Numbered from the stretch's first letter, positions 1-8,178 are shown. The stretch: 40,137 nucleotides of DNA from Pseudoxanthomonas mexicana (GCF_010093385.1 NZ_PDWV01000037.1:1-40137), one strand, 5' to 3'. Program-made: numbers and translations. The notes: a model not told the origin generated them from the sequence alone.

Positions 1-1
1 C

Positions 2-337
2 CCCCGGCGGCGCCCTCGGCGCGCCCGGCCCCGGGCCCCGCCCCCCCGGCCCCGACGCTGCCCGCCGGGCCGCCCCCCGCCCCGCGCCCCGGGGGACCCC
101 GCCCCGGCGGCGGCACCCCGCGCGCCCGCGCACCCCGCCTGGCTGGCGGTCGGCGCCGGCCTGCGGTCCCTGCCGCAGGCGCCCACCCCCTCCTCCCCCG
201 GCGTGACGACGCCCGTGCCGCTGGCTGCGACCGACGACGACGCGCTGGACGGAACCGCCGCCGGCACGCTGGAAGAAGACCCCGACCTGTACCTGTGGCT
301 GGCGTCCGCCGAGGCGCAGCCCCTTGCGATGGAGTGA
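2..337 (+). CDS. C-terminal fragment of a small, probably membrane-anchored protein (5' truncated)
   Basis: The reading frame ends in TGA at 335-337, three bases before the next start codon. The last 40 or so residues are convincing protein: an acidic stretch (DDDALDG, TLEEDPD) followed by LYLWLASAEAQPLAME. Before that, around base 140, is a short hydrophobic patch (AWLAVGAGL) that could be part of a membrane segment. The first ~120 bases are about 96% G+C and in this frame give an implausible Arg/Pro string, whereas frame 1 gives a Pro/Ala-rich linker. A frameshift error near bases 90-130 is therefore possible. The position directly before a DUF3106 gene fits the small membrane proteins often found there in Xanthomonadaceae, but I do not recognise the family from this fragment. 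Confidence 0.5.
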   Translation, partial: PRRRPRRARPRAPPPRPRRCPPGRPPPRAPGDPAPAAAPRAPAHPAWLAVGAGLRSLPQAPTPSSPGVTTPVPLAATDDDALDGTAAGTLEEDPDLYLWLASAEAQPLAME

Positions 338-340
338 CCC

Positions 341-784
341 ATGACATCCCGTATCGCCCGCCTCTTCGTCCTCGGCCTGCTGGCCTTCGCGTCTGCCCAG
401 GCGTTCGCCCAGTCGCCGCCGCCCGCGCCCCTGCCCGCCTGGGAACAGCTGACCCCGCAGCAGCGCGAGGCACTGATCGCTCCCCTGCGCGACCGCTGGA
501 ACCGCGAACCCGAGGACCGTCCCCGCATGATGGAGCGCGCGCAGCGCTGGCAGGCCCTGTCGCCCGAGCAGCGCGCACAGGCACGCCACGGGATGAAGCG
601 CTTCGAAGGCATGAGTCCGGAACAGCGCCGGCAGGCCCGCGCGCTCTACGGCCGGATGAAGGAACTCACGCCCGAGCAGCGCGCCGCGCTACGCGACCAG
701 TGGAAGAAAATGACGCCCGAGCAGCGCGAGGCGTGGATGCAGGAGAACGCACCGCGGCGGCGCCCGTCGCGGGAAGAACGCTGA
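341..784 (+). CDS. DUF3106 domain exported protein
   Basis: A 147-residue protein with a clear Sec signal peptide (residues 1-23, hydrophobic core LFVLGLLAFASA, cleavage after AFA). The mature part is built from repeats of the form L/M-T/S-P-E/Q-Q-R (LTPQQREAL, LSPEQRAQA, MSPEQRRQA, LTPEQRAAL, MTPEQREAW) joined by Arg-rich helical linkers, the hallmark of the DUF3106 family. The protein should be a periplasmic, highly charged helical protein; its biochemical role is unknown. It lies 3 bases after the preceding gene and is probably cotranscribed with it. It faces pntAA convergently with only 16 bases between the stop codons, with no obvious terminator hairpin there. Confidence 0.85.
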   Translation: MTSRIARLFVLGLLAFASAQAFAQSPPPAPLPAWEQLTPQQREALIAPLRDRWNREPEDRPRMMERAQRWQALSPEQRAQARHGMKRFEGMSPEQRRQARALYGRMKELTPEQRAALRDQWKKMTPEQREAWMQENAPRRRPSREER

Positions 785-800
785 TCCGGTTTCGCCCGCG

Positions 801-1907
801 TCAGGCCGCCTGCGCAGGCGCGTCGGACCGTTCCGGCCACACGGTCTTCGCCAGCAGTTCGTCGTTCCAGTCGAACTGCAACGCACCGTCCTTGACGAAC
901 AGGGACACGAAATTGAGCACGTTGCGGGCGTACATCTCGCTGGCGTGCACCGCGCCCAGGCTGGCCAGGTTCAGCGGGCCGGCGATCGTCACGCCCTGTG
1001 CGTCGTAGGTCTCGCCGGGGCGCGTGAGCTCGCAGTTGCCGCCGGTTTCCGCCGCCAGGTCCACGATGACGCTGCCCGGCTTCATGCCCGCCACCATCGC
1101 GGCGGTGATGATCTTCGGGGCCGGCCTGCCGGGGACCGCCGCCGTGCAGACCACCACGTCGATACCCTTGAGATGGTCGGCCAGGCGCTGCTGCTGCAGG
1201 GCGCGTTCCTCTTCGGTGAGCTGGCGTGCATAACCGCCCTCCCCCGCCGCACTCACGCCCAGGTCCAGGAACCTGCCGCCCAGCGATTCGATCTGTTCGC
1301 GCGTTTCCGGGCGCACATCGAAACCTTCCACCTGCGCCCCCAGGCGCTTGGCCGTGGCCACGCCCTGCAGCCCGGCCACGCCGGCACCGACGATGAGCAC
1401 CTTGGACGGCCGGATGGTGCCGGCGGCCGTGGTCAGCATGGGGAAGAAGCGCGGGGCGAGCTGCGCCGCAATCAGTACCGCCTTGTAGCCGGCCATGCCG
1501 GCCTGCGAACTCAGCACGTCCATTGCCTGCGCACGGGTGGTGCGCGGCAGCCGTTCCAGCGGGAAACTCTGCAGGCCACGTGCCTGCAGCGCATCGGCCC
1601 GCGCGGGATCGGCAGTGGGCTGGAGCATGCCGACCAGCGTGGCGCCCGCCTTGAAACCGGCGATCGCATCGGAAGGAGGCGACTGCACGCAGAGCAGCAC
1701 ATCGGCCTGCGCCCGGCCTGCGCCATCGTCCACGGCAGCGCCGGCATCGGCGTAGGCCTGATCGATGAAGCCGGCAGCTGCGCCTGCGCCATGCTCGACG
1801 ACGACGCGCGCACCGGCGGCGACCAGTTTCTTCACCGTCTCCGGCGTGGCGGCCACCCGGCGCTCGCCGGGCGCGGTTTCCTTCAGTACCCGAACTTCGA
1901 CCGCCAT
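801..1907 (-). CDS. pntAA: NAD(P) transhydrogenase alpha subunit, NAD-binding part (PntAA)
   Basis: A 368-residue protein matching domain I of proton-translocating NAD(P)+ transhydrogenase, which binds NAD(H) on the cytoplasmic side and passes hydride to NADP+ on domain III. Visible are the N-terminal alanine-dehydrogenase-like fold (VLKETAPGERRVAATPE), the SSQAGMAGYKAV segment near residues 133-144, and the Rossmann motif VGAGVAGLQ (173-181) followed by the acidic strand end GFDVRPE. It stops before any membrane segment, so it corresponds to the split PntAA form of about 370-380 residues. A purine-rich GAGGGGCG lies just before the ATG. Oddly, no pntAB or pntB follows: downstream is a convergent DUF3106 gene and upstream is DUF1631. 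Partners must be encoded outside the window. Confidence 0.9.
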   Translation of the reverse strand: MAVEVRVLKETAPGERRVAATPETVKKLVAAGARVVVEHGAGAAAGFIDQAYADAGAAVDDGAGRAQADVLLCVQSPPSDAIAGFKAGATLVGMLQPTADPARADALQARGLQSFPLERLPRTTRAQAMDVLSSQAGMAGYKAVLIAAQLAPRFFPMLTTAAGTIRPSKVLIVGAGVAGLQGVATAKRLGAQVEGFDVRPETREQIESLGGRFLDLGVSAAGEGGYARQLTEEERALQQQRLADHLKGIDVVVCTAAVPGRPAPKIITAAMVAGMKPGSVIVDLAAETGGNCELTRPGETYDAQGVTIAGPLNLASLGAVHASEMYARNVLNFVSLFVKDGALQFDWNDELLAKTVWPERSDAPAQAA

Positions 1908-1983
1908 GGCGCCCCTCGTCGTTAGGTCATCGCTGCGGCGATGCTAACAGAGCGCGACCGCGCCGCGTGGACGCCCGGCGCGA

Positions 1984-4278
1984 TCAGGAAGGAATGCCCA
2001 CCGAGGGCGTGGGCTCGAGGCGTTCGATCACGCCCTGCATCGCACTGTCGAACGCGTCCTCGCTCTGGTGCGTACGCAGGCGGCCCAGACGGACCATGGC
2101 CGCCAGCTCCTCCGGCGAAGCCACGCAGAAGCGCACGCCGCGCCGGTTGACGAACAGCAGGCGCGAGGAAATGGGACTGACCCAGGACAGCTTACCGGCC
2201 TGGACCTTGTTGTCCTTGTCGATGAAATCCAGCCACGTGCCGATGGGCAGGCCGCGGAAATGGTCCGCATCGCTGTGGTCGAAATCGAGCGTGTCGGCGC
2301 CACCGACAAGCTGGATGGGCGTGGCCTCTTCGTCCACGGCCGGTTTGGGCAGCACCACCTGGGGCAGTTCCGGCAGTGCCTTTTCCAGGTCCGGACGCGC
2401 CGCGGCCACCGCCTGCAGCGTGTCGTGCAGCGCGTCGACGGCCCCGCCTGCGGCATCCTGGTTCAGGCCAACACTGGCGAACACCTTCAGCAGCGCGGGC
2501 CTCCAGGCCTGCAGCCACGGCTTGCCGATCACGTGGCGCTGCGCTTCGGTCAGTTCTTCCAGCAGCCCGTCGGCCAGCGCCAGCGATTCGCGCAGGCCCT
2601 CGCCCTCCTCGCCCTCGCGCAACACCGTCATGGTGACGTGGTGGGCCCACGGCTGGCGCAGGAAATCCTCGATCGCCTGCGGCACGCGGCGGTCGGCCAA
2701 GCGCTCGTCCAGCTCGGCGGCCATGCGCGTGCGCGCGGCTTCCAGACGCTCCTGGCCGCGCTGGATCTCGGCGGCACGGCGCTCGGCGATCTCGATGCGT
2801 CGACGGTGCTGTTCCAGGAACGCGCGGAATTCCTCTTCCAGCGTCAGGAAAATCGCCAGGTTCTCGTTGAACTCGGCCACCAGTCGGTCGATGACCTCCT
2901 CGACCTTGGTCAACAGCGTGCGCTCGGCGGCGCTCTCGCCGTTGTTGCCCTCGCAGGCCTCGGCCAGCACGTTCAACAGGCGGCGCGCAGGATGCGTCTT
3001 CTGCACGAACATGCGGCGGTCCAGCAGCGCCACCTTGACGAACGGCACCACCAGGCGGCCGATCAGTTCGCGCGGACGGCCTTCCAGATCGCGCTCGTCC
3101 AGCATCACGTCGAACAGCATGCCGACCAGGTCGATGGCATCCTCGTCGACCGGCGCCAGGCGCGCCGTGGCGGGATCCACGCCCAGCTGCATCGCGCTGC
3201 TGAGCACTTCGTTCTTCAGGCGCTGCGACAGCGACTCGCCGGTGTCGCCGATGGCGGCGCGCAGCGTGGCGCTGGGGGAACTCTGCAGCAACGACAGCAC
3301 CGACAGCATCTCGCGCTGCGACAGGTCGCGCTGCGGATGCGCCGGACGCGGGGCCTCGTCCTGCACGTCACGGCCACGGCGCGATTCCTGCAGCAGGTGA
3401 TGCAGCGCCTCCAGCAGGACGCCCTGTGCGCCGGGCGCGGAGGCGTAACCGGGCGGCACCTCGCCGAAGCCGGGGGACTGCGCGCCGGCATGTGCGGCCT
3501 GCAGGCCACGGTTCACGCCCGCCATGCGGTTGAGGAAGCGCGCCGCCCAGGCCGGGGCGCCCGGCTCCTCGTCGGCGATCAGGTCCTCCAGCTCGCGCGC
3601 AGCCTCGGGCCTGGAGGCACGGCGCGCCGCTGGCTCCGGCGCGGTACCGCCGCCGAGCCGCTGGTCGAGCGCCGCGTAGATCCGAGCAATCGCCGGGACC
3701 AGGTCGCGTTCGCACAGCTTGATCACCACCAGCCTGACCTCCGGGGTCAGGTCGCACGCCGAGAAGGCCTGGTGGACCGCCACGCCGATGTGTTCGGGAC
3801 CGATGGGATTCAGGTCGCTGTCCAGCGCCACGTCGCCGGCGATCCAGCCGAGCCGGCGATCCAGTCGCAGGAGCACCGGCTTGCAGTCGCGCTGGATGAC
3901 GCTGGCCAGGTTGCGCACCGCCAGCCGGGATTCGAGTTCCTGGTCCGTCACCAGGGTCAGGGTGTCGTCCGCACCCTGTGCGAATGCGGTCTCCATGGAC
4001 ATCGGCTGTCCTTCCTGCAGGGCCTTCCAGGCGCGCTGCAGGTGGGCGCGGAAGCGCACGACGATGTCTTCGCGACGACGACGCAGTTCGCGCATGGCAT
4101 CCAGGAACGCCATCTGCGAAGGGCCCGCGCGCTCGGCGCGGTCGAACAGGGCGTCGTCGAACCGGCCCAGCGCCATGGCGAAGGCGTCCACCAGCGGCGG
4201 GATCGCCGCGTCGCGCGCCTGGTCGAGCAGGCGCGTGTCGCGCCCGGGGCGGTCCGCGATATTGAAGACGTTCGACAT
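1984..4278 (-). CDS. DUF1631 family protein
   Basis: A 764-residue cytoplasmic protein of the DUF1631 family (conserved in beta- and gammaproteobacteria, function unknown). I start it at the ATG at 4278 (MSNVFNIADRPG), which has GGAGA about 10 bases upstream; the frame stays open far upstream, but that part overlaps the divergent nitroreductase gene. Visible features are an N-terminal helical region with LFDRAERAG and MRELRRRRED, a variable Ala/Pro-rich linker around residues 200-290, a charged, probably coiled-coil stretch at about 470-545 (EEEFRAFLEQHRRRIEIAE), and a C-terminal small beta domain at about 672-713 (GTWLDFIDKDNKVQAGKLSW). No signal peptide or membrane segment is seen. The gene begins back to back with the nitroreductase gene, so 4279-4431 must hold both promoters. 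Confidence 0.85.
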   Translation of the reverse strand: MSNVFNIADRPGRDTRLLDQARDAAIPPLVDAFAMALGRFDDALFDRAERAGPSQMAFLDAMRELRRRREDIVVRFRAHLQRAWKALQEGQPMSMETAFAQGADDTLTLVTDQELESRLAVRNLASVIQRDCKPVLLRLDRRLGWIAGDVALDSDLNPIGPEHIGVAVHQAFSACDLTPEVRLVVIKLCERDLVPAIARIYAALDQRLGGGTAPEPAARRASRPEAARELEDLIADEEPGAPAWAARFLNRMAGVNRGLQAAHAGAQSPGFGEVPPGYASAPGAQGVLLEALHHLLQESRRGRDVQDEAPRPAHPQRDLSQREMLSVLSLLQSSPSATLRAAIGDTGESLSQRLKNEVLSSAMQLGVDPATARLAPVDEDAIDLVGMLFDVMLDERDLEGRPRELIGRLVVPFVKVALLDRRMFVQKTHPARRLLNVLAEACEGNNGESAAERTLLTKVEEVIDRLVAEFNENLAIFLTLEEEFRAFLEQHRRRIEIAERRAAEIQRGQERLEAARTRMAAELDERLADRRVPQAIEDFLRQPWAHHVTMTVLREGEEGEGLRESLALADGLLEELTEAQRHVIGKPWLQAWRPALLKVFASVGLNQDAAGGAVDALHDTLQAVAAARPDLEKALPELPQVVLPKPAVDEEATPIQLVGGADTLDFDHSDADHFRGLPIGTWLDFIDKDNKVQAGKLSWVSPISSRLLFVNRRGVRFCVASPEELAAMVRLGRLRTHQSEDAFDSAMQGVIERLEPTPSVGIPS

Positions 4279-4420
4279 GCGCAGGGTCTCCGCCCGTGAG
4301 GGCGAAAGGCGTTCGGGGGATGCGGACCAGGGATCCGCCATGACATCGTAGGAAATCCGCCGCACGGGCAACCGTGATGCTCTCGGCATTTTAGTGCCAT
4401 GCAACAAGATGTGACACGGT

Positions 4421-4426
4421 AAACTT
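4421..4426 (+). promoter_or_regulatory. putative -10 element (TAAACT) giving a leaderless nitroreductase mRNA
   Basis: TAAACT lies 5 bases before the ATG at 4432, in a locally A/T-rich stretch of otherwise G/C-rich DNA. Transcription starting about 7 bases downstream of a -10 hexamer would begin at or next to the start codon, and no Shine-Dalgarno sequence is present. No good -35 is visible at the usual distance, so this is a pattern-based guess. Confidence 0.35.
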
Positions 4427-4431
4427 GACGC

Positions 4432-5013
4432 ATGTCGCTTACCGATCCCCTGCACGTCCTCGATACACGCCGCTCGGTGCCGTCGAAGCAACTCGGCGAG
4501 CCCGGCCCGGACCACGCCACGCTGCTGCGCATGCTGGCCTCGGCGGTGCGCGTGCCGGACCACGGCAAACTGGTGCCGTTCCGCTTCATCCGTCTGCAGG
4601 TGGAGGCCCGCCATGCGCTGGGCGACCTGCTTGCGGCACGCACCTTGCATCTGCAACCCGATGCAGCCGATGCCGTCGTGGAGAAAGACCGCGCACGCTT
4701 CTCCCATGCGCCGGTGATCGTCACCGTGGTGGCGCGGCTCACGCCGGGGCACAAGGTGCCCGAGCAGGAACAGCTGCTGACGGCCGGCAGCGTCTGCTTC
4801 GCCCTGCTGCAGGCCGCGCAGGCGCTGGGCTTCGGTGCGCAATGGCTGACCGGCTGGATGGCCTACGACGCCGCCGTCGCGGCCACGCTCGGCCTGTCGG
4901 CCGACGAACGCATCGCCGGCTTCATCCATATCGGCACGCCGAAAATGGAAGCACCGGAACGCGAGCGCCCCGATCCGGCCCTGCTGCTCACGGACTGGAC
5001 GCCCGGTGCCTGA
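4432..5013 (+). CDS. nitroreductase family protein (YdjA-like)
   Basis: A 193-residue FMN-dependent nitroreductase-family oxidoreductase, probably cytoplasmic and homodimeric, using NAD(P)H to reduce nitro compounds or quinones. The N-terminus has the family's FMN-binding DTRRSVPSKQL (residues 10-20), followed by APDHG-like VRVPDHGKLVPFRF. The C-terminal half has the conserved GSVCFALLQAAQALGFGAQWLTG region (split here at 118-140) and the family ending FIHIGTPK. The length is typical of the short YdjA/TdsD-like group. The physiological substrate cannot be read from the sequence. The stop codon overlaps the GTG start of the next gene by 8 bases, so translation of the two is probably coupled. 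Confidence 0.85.
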   Translation: MSLTDPLHVLDTRRSVPSKQLGEPGPDHATLLRMLASAVRVPDHGKLVPFRFIRLQVEARHALGDLLAARTLHLQPDAADAVVEKDRARFSHAPVIVTVVARLTPGHKVPEQEQLLTAGSVCFALLQAAQALGFGAQWLTGWMAYDAAVAATLGLSADERIAGFIHIGTPKMEAPERERPDPALLLTDWTPGA

Positions 5014-5926
5014 GGCGTTTCCTGCGCGGCCGCTGTACCTGGTCGACGCCAGCCTGTACGTGTTCCGCGCCTGGCATTCGATGCCGGACGAATTCCACGA
5101 TGCCGACGGCTGGCCCACCAACGCGGTGCACGGCTTCGCGCGCTTCCTGCTGGAGCTGCTGGAGAAGGAGCGTCCCGCGCACATCGCGATCGCGTTCGAC
5201 GAGGCGCTGGACAGCTGCTTCCGCAACCGGCTGTATCCGGCCTACAAGGCCAACCGCGATCCCGCGCCGGACGCACTGCGCCGGCAGTTCACCCACTGCA
5301 AGGCACTGTGCGCGGCGTTGGGGCTGAGCGTGCTGTCGCATGGCGAATACGAAGCCGACGACCTGATCGGCAGCGCGCTGCATGCTGCCCGCCCGGATGG
5401 GTTCCGTGGCGTCATCGTGTCGGCCGACAAGGATCTCTCCCAGTTGCTTGGCGACCACGACGAGCAATGGGATTTCGCGCGCGGCCAGCGCTGGGGCATG
5501 GCCGGCGTGAAGGCACGGCATGGCGTGGAGGCGCGGCAGATCGCCGACTACCTCGCCCTGACCGGCGATGCGGTGGACAACATTCCGGGCGTCAGCGGCA
5601 TCGGTGCGAAGTCCGCGGCCGTCCTGCTGGCGCATTTCGGCGATCTCGACACCCTGCTGGCCCGCGTGGACGCAGTCGCCTTCCTGCGCCTGCGCGGCGC
5701 CGCCACGATGGCCGTGCGCCTGCGCGAACAGCGCGAACACGCCCTGCTCTGGCGACAACTGACCACCATCGCCCTGGACGCCCCCCTGGGCGATATCGCC
5801 CACGGCCACGCCCGCGGCCCCGCCGATGGCGACATGCTCGCGGGCCTGTCCGATGCGCTGCGCTTCGGCCCGATGACACGGCGGCGGTTGCGGGCGGCGG
5901 CGGGGCTGGATGATCCGGCTTACTGA
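5006..5926 (+). CDS. 5'-3' exonuclease / flap endonuclease, Pol I N-terminal domain type
   Basis: A 306-residue stand-alone homologue of the 5' nuclease domain of DNA polymerase I (ExoIX/Xni size class). It should cleave 5' flaps on branched DNA with two or three divalent metal ions. All nine acidic positions known from Pol I/T5-type enzymes appear: D14 (LVDASLYVF), D65 (AFDEALDS), E116-D118-D119 (EYEADDLIG), D141-D143 (SADKDLSQL) and D188-D191 (TGDAVDNIPG). The helix-hairpin-helix GVSGIGAKSA (195-204) follows. The start is GTG at 5006, inside the end of the nitroreductase gene, and gives the best N-terminus. Because enteric Xni lacks several of these acidic residues, this protein is closer to the full Pol I-type nuclease, so I leave the symbol blank. 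Confidence 0.88.
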   Translation: MPEAFPARPLYLVDASLYVFRAWHSMPDEFHDADGWPTNAVHGFARFLLELLEKERPAHIAIAFDEALDSCFRNRLYPAYKANRDPAPDALRRQFTHCKALCAALGLSVLSHGEYEADDLIGSALHAARPDGFRGVIVSADKDLSQLLGDHDEQWDFARGQRWGMAGVKARHGVEARQIADYLALTGDAVDNIPGVSGIGAKSAAVLLAHFGDLDTLLARVDAVAFLRLRGAATMAVRLREQREHALLWRQLTTIALDAPLGDIAHGHARGPADGDMLAGLSDALRFGPMTRRRLRAAAGLDDPAY

Positions 5927-5954
5927 TCGTCTGTAAAACGTCCCCCTCCCCCGA

Positions 5955-5960
5955 TAGCCT
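5955..5960 (+). promoter_or_regulatory. putative -10 element (TAGCCT) before the NUDIX gene
   Basis: TAGCCT ends 6 bases before the ATG at 5967, and the intervening sequence is C-rich with no Shine-Dalgarno. The spacing matches similar hexamers before several other genes here and suggests a leaderless transcript. Weak on its own. Confidence 0.3.
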
Positions 5961-5966
5961 CCCCGC

Positions 5967-6533
5967 ATGGACCGACGCGACGACGACAAGCGCAACGCAC
6001 CCGCCAGAGTGGTCTGGCAGGGCAAATACCAGCGCATGATGGTGCGCGGCACGTGGGAGTACGTGGAACGTGCGCACGCGGGGGGCCTGGCGGCGATCAT
6101 CATCGCGGTGACGCCGGATGACGAGGTGCTGTTCGTCGAGCAGTTCCGCGTGCCGCTGCAGGCGCTGACCATCGAGATGCCGGCCGGCCTCGTCGGCGAC
6201 ATCCATGCCGACGAATCCATCGAGGTCTCGGCGATCCGGGAACTGGAAGAAGAGACGGGCTGGACCGCCGCGCACGCCGAAGTGCTGATGATCGGCCCCA
6301 CCTCGTCCGGGAGCAGCAGCGAGAAGATCGCCTTCGTCCGCGCGACCGGCCTGCGCAAGGTCGGCGAAGGCGGCGGCGATGGCGACGAGGACATCACCGT
6401 GCACGCCATTCCCCGCGCACGCGCCGCCGCGTGGCTGGCGCAGAAAATCGGCGAAGGCTACGAACTGGACGCGAAACTCTGGGCGGGCCTGTGGATGATC
6501 GACCACAATCTGGACGGCACGCCGCGCGCCTGA
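5967..6533 (+). CDS. NUDIX hydrolase, ADP-ribose pyrophosphatase type
   Basis: A 188-residue NUDIX-superfamily hydrolase. The NUDIX box G-x5-E-x7-REUxEExGU is complete: the glycine of GLVGD, then E and IRELEEETGW at about residues 75-99. Upstream sits the family's EQFRVPLQ segment and MPAGLVG, which resemble ADP-ribose/ADP-sugar pyrophosphatases (NudF-like) that cut nucleoside diphosphate sugars to NMP plus sugar phosphate. The precise substrate cannot be read from sequence. It is cytoplasmic, with no signal peptide. It faces the DUF4019-like gene convergently with 21 bases between the stop codons. Confidence 0.88.
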   Translation: MDRRDDDKRNAPARVVWQGKYQRMMVRGTWEYVERAHAGGLAAIIIAVTPDDEVLFVEQFRVPLQALTIEMPAGLVGDIHADESIEVSAIRELEEETGWTAAHAEVLMIGPTSSGSSSEKIAFVRATGLRKVGEGGGDGDEDITVHAIPRARAAAWLAQKIGEGYELDAKLWAGLWMIDHNLDGTPRA

Positions 6534-6554
6534 GCAGGCCGCGCCCGGACAGGC

Positions 6555-6983
6555 TCAGTCAGGGCGGGCCTGGTACCCAGTCAAGCGCCATACCCCGCCC
6601 TCTTCGTAGCGGAGCGTGACCCGCTCCCGATACGGCAGGCCCAACGCCCCCATCCGGCAGGAGAACTCCAACACGGCATAGGTGCCCGGCGGCTGTGCAG
6701 GCCCCCTGCGCGGGCGATCGATCCGTGCGGCAGTCCAGCGCCGCTCCATGCCCCATCCCAGCGCGCGACGATGCGAGGTGATGGAGGCGATGAAGGCGTC
6801 ACGGGTCTGATGTCTTCGAAGCAGCGCCGAGGCGGCATCCCACATCTTCCCCACATCCCCGTGCTCAACCACACGGATCAGGCGCAGGGCCGCCATGCCG
6901 AGCCGGGCGACATCCACATCCTCCAGCCCGATGCGGGGCGACCCGATCTCCGAGACCACGTCCTGCTCTGCCATCGCCCCCAT
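6555..6983 (-). CDS. DUF4019-like hypothetical protein
   Basis: A 142-residue protein whose core fits the DUF4019 pattern: a helical half ending in MWDAASALLRR, a segment around FIASITSHRRALG, then a beta-rich C-terminal half (YAVLEFSCRMG, RERVTLRYEEGGVWRLTGY). Function is unknown. Most DUF4019 proteins are exported or membrane-anchored, but I see no signal peptide here from either available ATG (6983 or 6974), so the N-terminus may have been lost or the protein may have become cytoplasmic. The third-position G/C bias is a little lower than in its neighbours. The 223 bases between this start and the pip stop (6984-7206) show no further gene or clear signal. Confidence 0.6.
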   Translation of the reverse strand: MGAMAEQDVVSEIGSPRIGLEDVDVARLGMAALRLIRVVEHGDVGKMWDAASALLRRHQTRDAFIASITSHRRALGWGMERRWTAARIDRPRRGPAQPPGTYAVLEFSCRMGALGLPYRERVTLRYEEGGVWRLTGYQARPD

Positions 6984-7206
6984 CGCACCCTCGGCATCAT
7001 GCGCTCAGAGGCTTCATCGGAAATCGTCCGCGTCCCCGGACACACAGACACGGCCCAGCAGGCGAAACGGCGCACGGATACCCGCCGACTCACGCGGGCG
7101 GCACCGCCGCGCACAGCACGCGCCCATTCTCATCTCACGTGCAGGCACACCTCATGGACATGCGTGCGCGCAGAGCCGGCCGCACACGCCATCCCGCATC
7201 TTTCCC

Positions 7207-8148
7207 TCAGGCGAAGGCGTCGGTCGCGCGCACCAGGGCGTCGACGTTCTCGGCTTCGAATGCCGAGTGACCCGAGGCCGGGGTGATCTCCAGCTTCGCC
7301 TTCGGCCAGGCCTTATGCAGGTCCCACGCATTGGCGATGGGGCACACCACGTCGTAGCGCCCATGCACGATGACGCCCGGGATCCCGGCGATGCGCGGTG
7401 CGTCGCGCAGCAGCTGGTCTTCGACCTCGAAGAAACCGCCATTGACGAAGTAGTGGTTCTCGATGCGCGCGAAGGCCAGCGCGAACTCCGGCTCCTCGTG
7501 CCCGCTGACGAAGTCCGCATCCACGTGCAGGAAGCTGGTCGCGCCTTCCCACACGCTCCACGCCTTCGCGGCGGCCAGCCGCGTGGCCTTGTCGTCCGAG
7601 GTCAGCCGGCGATGGAACGCCGAGATCAGGTCGTGGCGCTCCACTGGCGGGATCGCGGTGATGTAGTGTTCCCAGGCGTCCGGGAACAGGCGGCTGGCGC
7701 CTTCCTGGTAGAACCACTCCAGTTCCCAGCGTCGCAGCATGAAGATGCCGCGCAGCACGAGTTCGGTGACGCGCTGCGGATGCGTCTCGGCATAGGCCAG
7801 CGCCAGCGTGGAGCCCCAGCTGCCGCCGAACACCTGCCAGCGTTCGATGCCCAGCGTCTCGCGCAATTTCTCGATATCCGCCACCAGGTCCCAGGTGGTG
7901 TTGTCCACCAGGTCCGCGTGCGGTGTCGAGCGGCCGGAGCCGCGCTGGTCGAACAGCACGATGCGGTATTTCGCGGGATCGTGGAACCGGCGCATCTTCG
8001 GGCTGCAGCCTGCGCCCGGCCCACCGTGCAGCAGCACCACGGGTTTGCCTTGGGGATTGCCGCACTGTTCGTAGTACAGCGTGTGGCGGTCGTCGACCTT
8101 CAGCGTACCGGTGTCGAAGGGTTCGATGTCGGGGTACAGCGTGCGCAT
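7207..8148 (-). CDS. pip: proline iminopeptidase
   Basis: A 313-residue alpha/beta hydrolase of the prolyl aminopeptidase family (S33), removing N-terminal proline from peptides in the cytoplasm. The oxyanion-hole motif HGGPGAG is at 41-47, the DQRGSGRS strand at 67-74, and the nucleophile Ser110 lies in GGSWGST. The acid is in GRYDVVCP and the catalytic His in ASGHSAFE near the C-terminus. Its length is exactly typical of Xanthomonas Pip. A TAGACT hexamer at 8176-8181 (minus strand), overlapping the prmC stop codon, could be its own -10 element with a leader of about 20 bases, so it may be transcribed separately from prmC. Confidence 0.95.
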   Translation of the reverse strand: MRTLYPDIEPFDTGTLKVDDRHTLYYEQCGNPQGKPVVLLHGGPGAGCSPKMRRFHDPAKYRIVLFDQRGSGRSTPHADLVDNTTWDLVADIEKLRETLGIERWQVFGGSWGSTLALAYAETHPQRVTELVLRGIFMLRRWELEWFYQEGASRLFPDAWEHYITAIPPVERHDLISAFHRRLTSDDKATRLAAAKAWSVWEGATSFLHVDADFVSGHEEPEFALAFARIENHYFVNGGFFEVEDQLLRDAPRIAGIPGVIVHGRYDVVCPIANAWDLHKAWPKAKLEITPASGHSAFEAENVDALVRATDAFA

Positions 8149-8178
8149 GGGCAGCCCGTCCTGGATGAAAGCGACAGT

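Noticed and set aside
2068-4299. A very long plus-strand open frame (743 codons) opposite the DUF1631 gene.
   Set aside because: Mirror image of a high-GC coding strand; its His/Gln/Arg-rich composition is typical of antisense frames. Similar long antisense frames over ubiH and glnS were dismissed for the same reason.
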